Notes under the pieces: model-generated | Database searches by the model: none | What the model was told of the DNA's origin: nothing | What the model saw: the letters and a program-made list of their open reading frames with translations, nothing else | Translations under genes and position numbers: made by a program | Shown: piece after piece, positions 13,501 to 17,877 of the stretch | How positions within the stretch are numbered: the stretch's first letter is position 1 | Layout of the letters: every line of letters begins with the position of its first letter | Assembly (NCBI GenBank): GCA_964614095.1 | Contig: CAZTJO010000036.1 | Span: 1 to 17,877 of the forward strand | Reading direction: 5' to 3' | Source of the DNA: CAZWKX01 sp964614095 | GTDB taxonomy: Bacteria > Actinomycetota > Acidimicrobiia > Spongiisociales > UBA11373 | Length of the DNA: 17,877 nt

Positions 13501-14544
13501 TGCGCGGCGTGCTACGGGCTGAGCCTGGCCACCGGTCGACGCGTCGAGATAGGCGAGGCGATCGGCATCGTTGCCGCTCAGTCCATCGGAGAGCCGGGCA
13601 CCCAGCTGACCATGCGTACGTTCCACACCGGTGGTGTTGCCGGCGAAGACATCACTCACGGCTTGCCCCGAGTTGTCGAGCTGTTCGAAGCGCGTGCTCC
13701 AAAAGGCAAGGCAGCCATCTCCGAGATCGGCGGCACGGTGAGCCTCGTCGAGGATGAGGTAGGACGCAGATTGATTGTCTCGGACAAGGACGATGAGAGG
13801 GAGTATCCACTGTCGCGGTTTGCCCGGGCTCGGGTTCGCGACGGCGACACCATCGAACCGGGCACGCAGATCACCAACGGCCCGCTCGATCCCAAGGAAG
13901 TGCTGGAGATCCAGGGAGTGAGGGCGGCACAGCAGTACCTGGTGGATCAGGTGCAGGAGGTGTACCGCAGCCAGGGTGTCGACATCCACGACAAACACAT
14001 CGAAATGATCGTGCGCCAGATGCTGCGGAGGGTGCGGGTGGTGAACACTGGGGACTCCAATTACCTTCCGGCAGAGCTCGTGGATGATCGTGAGTTCCGC
14101 GACACCAATCGGCAGCTTGTCGAAGAGGGCAAACGCCCGGCGGAGGGCCGGCCCGAACTCATGGGGATCACCAAGGCATCGTTGGCCACCGAGTCGTGGC
14201 TGTCGGCGGCATCGTTCCAGGAGACGACGCGAGTGCTCACGGAAGCGGCTCTCCAGGGCAAATCCGACTTCCTGCGAGGGCTCAAGGAGAACGTCATCAT
14301 CGGCAAGCTCATTCCGGCGGGGACTGGAGCCGACCCGTACCAGGAGGTGCAGCCGGTGCTGCCGGATGCCGCCGTCGTCAGCGCTTTGGGCCTCTTCGGC
14401 GAGGCGGTGCCCGATCTGGCGGAGGATGCTCTGCCGGTGAATCCGGCCGAATGGCTGGCTTCACTTGGCGCTCAGAGTCAAGCCGACGCCGAAGATGACG
14501 AAGAGCCGGGCGAGGCTGAGGCCGAGGAGCCGATTGACGAATAG
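10585..14544 (+). CDS. rpoC: DNA-directed RNA polymerase subunit beta-prime
   Basis: This 1319-residue subunit carries the catalytic Mg-binding loop NADFDGD at 531-537 (D533, D535, D537). Zinc site 1 is C58, C60, C73 and C76; zinc site 2 is C886, C966, C973 and C976. The bridge helix/trigger loop region is present, including AAQSIGEPGTQLTMRTFH at about 997-1014. Residues about 137-250 form a long charged, probably coiled insertion between clamp segments, a known actinobacterial feature. The C-terminus ends in an acidic tail (about the last 25 residues). The start TTG 10585 has AAGGAG (10574-10579) 5 bases upstream. Both rpoB and rpoC use TTG starts. All catalytic and metal-binding residues I checked are intact. 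Confidence 0.98.
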   Translation: MAQFFDELKIGLATADQIRAWSHGEVKKPETINYRTLKPEKDGLFDERIFGPSRDWECYCGKYKRVRFRGIICERCGVEVTRSKVRRERMGHIELAAPVTHIWYFKGVPSRLGYLLDMSPKDLEKVIYFAAYLITNVDVERRQKDLPELEDQLQAEIGIVRREFETWREARLERLETELKQMEEAGAKTQEVSAARREAEREIRDREERSTYEAELVQEAFDVFRGMKVKNLIEVEQLWREIKDRYEDYFAGGMGAEAVKDLLGRLDLDSEIVTLIGDLEAKSAQRRQRATKRLKVINPFASGINESQAMILEAVPVIPPDLRPMVQLDGGRFATSDLNDLYRRVINRNNRLKRLLDLGAPEIIVNNEKRMLQEAVDALFDNGRRGRAVTGPGNRPLKSLSDMLKGKQGRFRQNLLGKRVDYSGRSVIVVGPQLRLHQCGLPKVMALELFKPFVMKRLVDLDLAQNIKAAKRMVERQRPQVWDVLAEVIQEHPVLLNRAPTLHRLGIQAFEPVLVEGKAIQIHPLVCEAFNADFDGDQMAVHLPLSAEAQAEARVLMLSTNNVLSPAHGRPIVTPSQDMVIGIYYLSELVEDEPGAGRAFSDIDEALMAYDLGELGVHAPIKLRVGATAGDHELVAAMPERLRQLFEPEAIDSSRPIETTLGRALLNEAFPLSFPFMNAVVLKGSVKALIEEVIEHYDKTTVEHFLDALKDLGFRFATRAGLTIGLVDVKTPPNKAEILAEYEERAVRVEDNFSNGVITDDERRQELVEIWTEATDRVKDAMELSLKAERFNPIDMMVRSGARGNIMQVRQIAGMRGLVANPRGDIIPRPILSNFREGLSVLEYFISTHGARKGLADTALRTADSGYLTRRLVDVSQEVIISNEDCETDRGISVMVRDAAGESVRNLRNRVFGRVLAEDIKVERKLVETVGGEKLRAGCLIGRRELDAIASEPQVITIRVRSVLTCAQRHGVCAACYGLSLATGRRVEIGEAIGIVAAQSIGEPGTQLTMRTFHTGGVAGEDITHGLPRVVELFEARAPKGKAAISEIGGTVSLVEDEVGRRLIVSDKDDEREYPLSRFARARVRDGDTIEPGTQITNGPLDPKEVLEIQGVRAAQQYLVDQVQEVYRSQGVDIHDKHIEMIVRQMLRRVRVVNTGDSNYLPAELVDDREFRDTNRQLVEEGKRPAEGRPELMGITKASLATESWLSAASFQETTRVLTEAALQGKSDFLRGLKENVIIGKLIPAGTGADPYQEVQPVLPDAAVVSALGLFGEAVPDLAEDALPVNPAEWLASLGAQSQADAEDDEEPGEAEAEEPIDE

Positions 14545-14633
14545 AGTCTCTCGGGGTCACCCGCTGCTGATGCGGGGGCCAACGGAGGCCGCAGGAGCCG
14601 TCGTCGGCGGTGGAACCGGGGCCTGTGGGCGCT

Positions 14634-14663
14634 TTGCCTTGGGATCAGCCGGTGGCCTATACT
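14634..14663 (+). promoter_or_regulatory. Probable promoter of the str operon (rpsL-rpsG-fusA-tuf)
   Basis: TTGCCT (14634-14639) and TATACT (14658-14663) are separated by 18 bases, the best promoter match in the window. Transcription would begin near 14670, giving a leader of about 185 bases before rpsL. The bases between rpoC (14544) and this site hold only a short 5-bp hairpin at 14560-14576 and no gene. Confidence 0.65.
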
Positions 14664-14688
14664 CCGCCGCCGTGATTCTGTTTCCCTA

Positions 14689-14836
14689 GCCCCTTCCGCT
14701 TGGGGCGGTCCGGCTGCGACCCAAGCCGGGCCATGGTGCCCCGGATGGGGGTCAGGAATGGGTCGGCGAATCGGCTCCTTGGTGAGCCGAGGAGCCGGCT
14801 TTCCTATGTACCAGATGACCGTCCCCCTGGGGACGG
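14689..14836 (+). other. Structured 5' leader of rpsL
   Basis: Consecutive hairpins occupy the leader. GCCCC/GGGGC (14689-14693 with 14702-14706) is followed by a 9-bp stem 14707-14715 with 14724-14732 (one wobble). Next is CGGCTCC/GGAGCCG (14772-14778 with 14791-14797, extendable to 9 pairs), followed by GCTTTCC. Last is CCGTCCCC/GGGGACGG (14819-14836) just before the start region. Inside the third, GGCTC (14773-14777) can instead pair with GAGCC (14784-14788), so two exclusive forms are possible. This may be an attenuator or a ribosomal protein binding site; no known leader family is recognised. Confidence 0.5.
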
Positions 14837-14855
14837 GTGCGCCGAGTGAGGGATT

Positions 14856-15227
14856 GTGCCGACGATCCAACAGCTGATTCGACAGGGCCGCACGCCGAGG
14901 GTGAAGCGCGGCAAGACCCCGGGCCTGGCGGGTTCTCCGCAGCGCCGGGGCGTGTGCACGCGGGTGTACACCGTGACCCCCAAGAAGCCGAACTCCGCGC
15001 TGCGCAAGGTGTGCCGGGTGCGCCTGAGTTCGGGTATCGAGGTGACGGCCTATATTCCGGGAGAGGGGCACAACCTTCAGGAGCATTCCATCGTGCTCGT
15101 ACGCGGCGGCCGGGTCAGGGACCTTCCAGGTATCCGCTACAAGGTCATTCGGGGGACCCTCGACGCCGCCGGGGTCACGGAACGGCGGCAGGCCCGTTCT
15201 CGCTACGGAGCAAAGAAGGAGTCCTAG
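14856..15227 (+). CDS. rpsL: 30S ribosomal protein uS12
   Basis: A 123-residue protein at the decoding centre that controls accuracy. It begins with GTG 14856 (MPTIQQLIRQGRTPRVKRGK), preceded by GAGTGAGGG. The conserved PQRRGVCTRVYTVTPKKPNS contains K43. IPGEGHNLQEHSIVLVRGGR precedes VRDLPGIRYK, where position 88 (codon AGG, 15117-15119) is Arg; most bacteria have Lys here. K88R is a classic streptomycin-resistance substitution. D89, the site of beta-methylthiolation in some bacteria, is kept. It ends QARSRYGAKKES. Only two bases separate its stop from the rpsG start. Confidence 0.97.
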   Translation: MPTIQQLIRQGRTPRVKRGKTPGLAGSPQRRGVCTRVYTVTPKKPNSALRKVCRVRLSSGIEVTAYIPGEGHNLQEHSIVLVRGGRVRDLPGIRYKVIRGTLDAAGVTERRQARSRYGAKKES

Positions 15228-15229
15228 CC

Positions 15230-15697
15230 GTGCGCCGTGCCCCTGCCGAGCTTCGTCAGATTGAGCCCGATCCGGTCTTCAGGAGTGCCCTGGTCAGCCA
15301 GGTCGTCAACAAGATCCTGTGGAAGGGGAAGAAGGAGACGGCACGGGCCATCGTCTACGGGGCTCTCGAGCTCGTCGAGCGTCGAGCGGGTCAGGATCCC
15401 ATCCAGATCCTCAAGCGCGCCGTGGACAACATCCGACCCCAATTGGAGGTGCGTTCTCGCCGGGTGGGCGGTTCCTCCTATCAGGTGCCCGTCGAGGTGC
15501 GCCCCCGGCGTGCACAGACGCTTGCAGTACGGTGGCTTGTTGATTTTGCCCGCAAACGCCGTGAGCACACCATGGAGGAGCGACTCGCCAACGAGATCCT
15601 CGATGCTTCCAATCGTACGGGTGCCGCAGTGAAGCGGCGAGAAGACGTTCACAAGATGGCCGAATCGAACAAGGCCTTCGCTCACTACCGCTGGTAG
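15230..15697 (+). CDS. rpsG: 30S ribosomal protein uS7
   Basis: A 155-residue protein, close to the usual 156. It nucleates assembly of the 30S head by binding the 3' domain of 16S rRNA and contacts tRNA at the E site. Family segments are KKETARAIVYGALELVERR, VRSRRVGGSSYQVPVEVRP and the C-terminal REDVHKMAESNKAFAHYRW. The start is GTG 15230 (MRRAPAELRQIEPDPVF), with AAGGAG (15216-15221) 8 bases upstream inside the end of rpsL. The same frame stays open upstream to 14837 but that part lies across rpsL and its leader and is not coding in this frame. In E. coli S7 represses the str operon; no such site is visible in the two-base rpsL-rpsG gap. Confidence 0.96.
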   Translation: MRRAPAELRQIEPDPVFRSALVSQVVNKILWKGKKETARAIVYGALELVERRAGQDPIQILKRAVDNIRPQLEVRSRRVGGSSYQVPVEVRPRRAQTLAVRWLVDFARKRREHTMEERLANEILDASNRTGAAVKRREDVHKMAESNKAFAHYRW

Positions 15698-15706
15698 GCG
15701 GTCGTT

Positions 15707-17815
15707 ATGAGTCCGAGCGACACACTCACTCGTCTGCGCCAATACCCGCTGAGCCGAACGCGGAACATCGGGATCATGGCTCACATCGACGCGGGCAAAA
15801 CGACCACCACCGAGCGCATCCTGTATTACACGGGCAAGACCTACAAGATGGGCGAGGTCCACGAAGGCGCCGCCGTCATGGACTGGATGACTCAGGAGCA
15901 GGAGCGAGGCATCACCATCACTTCCGCCGCCACCACCTGCTTCTGGAAAGACACTTGGATCAACATCATCGACACTCCGGGCCATGTCGACTTCACCGTT
16001 GAGGTAGAGCGGGCGCTGCGCGTACTCGACGGCGCGGTGGCTGTTTTTGACGCGGTGGCGGGCGTTGAGCCACAGTCGGAGACGGTATGGCGCCAAGCCG
16101 ACCGATACGGAGTGCCCCGTATCTGTTTCATCAACAAGATGGACCGGGTCGGGGCCGATTTTTTTGCCGCCGTCGAGTCCATCGTCAAGCGGCTCGAGGC
16201 CAATCCCGTCGTTCTTCAGCTGCCGATCGGTGCGGAGGCGAAATTCTCTGGTGTTGTTGATCTGGTCGAGATGAAGGTCCACATCTGGCCCGATGAGATC
16301 GGTGAGCGTTGGGAGACGGTCGAGATCCCGGATGACCTGCGGCCTCTTGCCGACGAGTGGCGGCATCGAATGCTCGAAGGAGTCGCCGAAGTCGACGAGA
16401 AGCTGCTCGAGAAGTACCTGGAAGAGCTCGACATCACGCCCGACGAGATTCGTCAGGCACTGCGCAAGGGAACGATCGAAGGCCTGTTCGTCCCGGTGCT
16501 TATGGGGAGCGCCTTCAAGAACAAAGCGGTGCAGCCTCTGCTCGACGCTGTGGTCTGGTTCCTGCCCAGTCCCGTGGATCTGCCCCCAGTTGAGGGCTAC
16601 AAGCCGGGCTTCGAACACGAGCCGCTCGTCCGCAAGGCGCAAGACGATGAGCCCTTTGCTGCTCTCGCCTTCAAGATCATGACCGACCCGCACGTGGGGA
16701 AGCTCACCTACCTTCGCACCTACTCCGGGCATGCCTCCAAGGGACAGGCCGTCCTCAACACGACGAACGGCAAGAAGGAGCGGCTTGGACGCATCCTTCG
16801 TATGCACGCCAATCATCGAGAGGACATCGAAGACGTTTTTGCCGGCGACATCGTTGCCGCCGTAGGCCTCAAGTTCACGACGACGGGTGACACGCTGGCG
16901 ATGGCGAATGACCCCATCCAGCTGGGGTCGATGACGTTTCCCGCCCCGGTTATTGCCGTTGCCATCGAACCAAGGACCACGGCCGACCAGGATCGTCTCA
17001 GCGAAGCGCTCCACCGTCTTGCCGACGAAGATCCAACGTTTCTCGTTCGTTCCGACGAGGAGACCGGCCAGACGATCATCTCAGGCATGGGCGAGCTCCA
17101 CCTCGAGATCCTGGTCGATCGACTGCAGCGGGAGTTCCGGGTGGACGCCAACGTGGGCCGGCCACAGGTGGCCTACCGCGAGACCATCAAGGACGCGGTG
17201 CATGGCGTCGTGGGTAGACACGTCAAGCAGACCGGCGGCAAGGGCCAGTACGGCCACGTTGTCATCGATCTCGAGCCGACGGCTCCCGGCTCCGGCTTCG
17301 AGTTCATCGACAAGACAAAAGGCGGATCTGTGCCTCGTGAGTACGTTTCCTCGGTCAATGCCGGTATCGAGGAGGCACTCGACTCGGGAATACTCGCCGG
17401 GTACCCGATGCTCGACATTCGAGCCACGCTGGTCGATGGGTCCTCTCACCCGGTCGACTCATCGGAGTTGGCCTTCAAGATTGCCGGAGCTCTGGCCTTT
17501 CGCGAGGCGGCGAAGCGGGCGGGCGTTCTGTTGCTCGAGCCGATAATGGCCGTCGAGGTCACCACGTCGGAGGAGCACACCGGCGACGTCATCGGCGACC
17601 TGAGCAGTCGGCGAGGACAGATTGGAGAGATGGGCCAGCGCGGCGCGGTACGGGTCATCACGGCCCACGTGCCACTGGCGGAAATGTTCGGCTATGCCAC
17701 TGATCTGCGTTCGAAGACGCAGGGTCGTGCCGGCTACACCATGCAGTTTGATGCCTACCAGCCCATACCGGACTCCATTGCCCACGAGATTGTGGCGAAG
17801 GTCCGCGGAGAATAG
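15707..17815 (+). CDS. fusA: Elongation factor G
   Basis: A 702-residue translational GTPase that drives translocation and, with ribosome recycling factor, subunit splitting. The G domain has all expected motifs: AHIDAGKT at 25-32, RGITITSAATT at 66-76, DTPGH at 88-92, NKMD at 142-145 and GSAFK at 267-271. Domain IV is marked by HVKQTGGKGQYGHVVIDLEP, and the C-terminal domain V contains EHTGDVIGDLSSRRGQIG. Length and motif set suit the canonical factor, not the EF-G2 or TetM-like paralogues. ATG 15707 is 9 bases after the rpsG stop, with only a weak GGTAGGCGG upstream, so translation may be coupled to rpsG. The tuf gene follows 14 bases later. Confidence 0.98.
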   Translation: MSPSDTLTRLRQYPLSRTRNIGIMAHIDAGKTTTTERILYYTGKTYKMGEVHEGAAVMDWMTQEQERGITITSAATTCFWKDTWINIIDTPGHVDFTVEVERALRVLDGAVAVFDAVAGVEPQSETVWRQADRYGVPRICFINKMDRVGADFFAAVESIVKRLEANPVVLQLPIGAEAKFSGVVDLVEMKVHIWPDEIGERWETVEIPDDLRPLADEWRHRMLEGVAEVDEKLLEKYLEELDITPDEIRQALRKGTIEGLFVPVLMGSAFKNKAVQPLLDAVVWFLPSPVDLPPVEGYKPGFEHEPLVRKAQDDEPFAALAFKIMTDPHVGKLTYLRTYSGHASKGQAVLNTTNGKKERLGRILRMHANHREDIEDVFAGDIVAAVGLKFTTTGDTLAMANDPIQLGSMTFPAPVIAVAIEPRTTADQDRLSEALHRLADEDPTFLVRSDEETGQTIISGMGELHLEILVDRLQREFRVDANVGRPQVAYRETIKDAVHGVVGRHVKQTGGKGQYGHVVIDLEPTAPGSGFEFIDKTKGGSVPREYVSSVNAGIEEALDSGILAGYPMLDIRATLVDGSSHPVDSSELAFKIAGALAFREAAKRAGVLLLEPIMAVEVTTSEEHTGDVIGDLSSRRGQIGEMGQRGAVRVITAHVPLAEMFGYATDLRSKTQGRAGYTMQFDAYQPIPDSIAHEIVAKVRGE

Positions 17816-17829
17816 GAAGGAAGGGAGCG

Positions 17830-17877
17830 ATGGGTAAGGCGAAGTTTGAGCGGACGAAGCCTCATGTGAATGTGGGG
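17830..17877 (+). CDS. tuf: Elongation factor Tu, N-terminal start (partial)
   Basis: The last 48 bases encode MGKAKFERTKPHVNVG, the conserved EF-Tu N-terminus just before the P-loop; the gene continues outside the window. A purine-rich GGAAGGAAGGGAG precedes the ATG. The position after fusA is that of the classical str-operon tuf. Together with the tuf end at 1-55 this indicates two copies. Confidence 0.95.
   Translation, partial: MGKAKFERTKPHVNVG

Noticed and set aside
12277..13998. Long minus-strand open frame (about 573 codons) opposite rpoC
   Set aside because: Same reason: shadow of rpoC, no ribosome binding site or known motif.
14837..15229. Open frame continuous with rpsG that would make a 286-residue S7
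   Set aside because: The extra part runs over rpsL in another frame. S7 is full length from GTG 15230 with a proper ribosome binding site.
15224..17014. Long minus-strand open frame (about 596 codons) opposite fusA and rpsG
   Set aside because: It is a mirror of high-GC coding with strong third-position bias. The plus strand is unambiguous EF-G and S7, and the minus translation shows no recognisable domain.
1..17877. Mobile element, prophage or integration at tRNA-Trp
   Set aside because: No integrase, transposase, terminal inverted repeats or duplicated tRNA 3' end were seen; gene order is conserved housekeeping.

Overview
The window is a high-GC, entirely plus-strand block of translation and transcription genes. 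The most likely source is an actinobacterium, possibly of a deep branch such as Acidimicrobiia. Evidence: a MaoC/Had-type dehydratase between rpmG and tRNA-Trp/secE; a charged coiled insertion near the N-terminus of RpoC (residues about 137-250), known from Actinobacteria; a compact RpoB; NusG with an acidic N-terminal extension; and an S12 and RpoB resembling mycobacterial proteins. The phylum is inferred from order and motifs, not from a tree.

Layout. 1-55 is the 3' end of one tuf gene. 133-2075 holds rpmG, a fused HadA/HadB-like dehydratase, an ECF sigma factor and a small zinc-motif putative anti-sigma protein; the last three overlap by ATGA. 2217-2290 is tRNA-Trp(CCA). 2313-5024 is secE-nusG-rplK-rplA. 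5025-5438 is a structured spacer with a promoter and an attenuator-type leader before rplJ-rplL (5439-6589). 6590-7211 holds hairpins, a possible small membrane protein gene and the rpoB promoter region. 7212-14544 is rpoB-rpoC. 14545-14855 is a promoter plus structured leader for the str operon rpsL-rpsG-fusA, followed by the first 48 bases of a second tuf (17830 on).

Together the genes supply the ribosomal stalk and L1 arm (uL11, uL1, uL10, bL12), core RNA polymerase subunits, the elongation factor NusG, the translocon subunit SecE, and the decoding-side parts (uS12, uS7, EF-G, EF-Tu). Most of this is conserved housekeeping. Less ordinary points are: a sigma/anti-sigma pair coupled to the dehydratase gene, a roughly 220-residue repeat-bearing acidic extension on NusG, an arginine at S12 position 88 (a known streptomycin-resistance state), a putative loop-loop interaction in the rplJ leader, alternative hairpins in the rpsL leader, and tuf sequence at both ends. 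I see no CRISPR array, insertion sequence or phage gene, and no convincing wholly new system.
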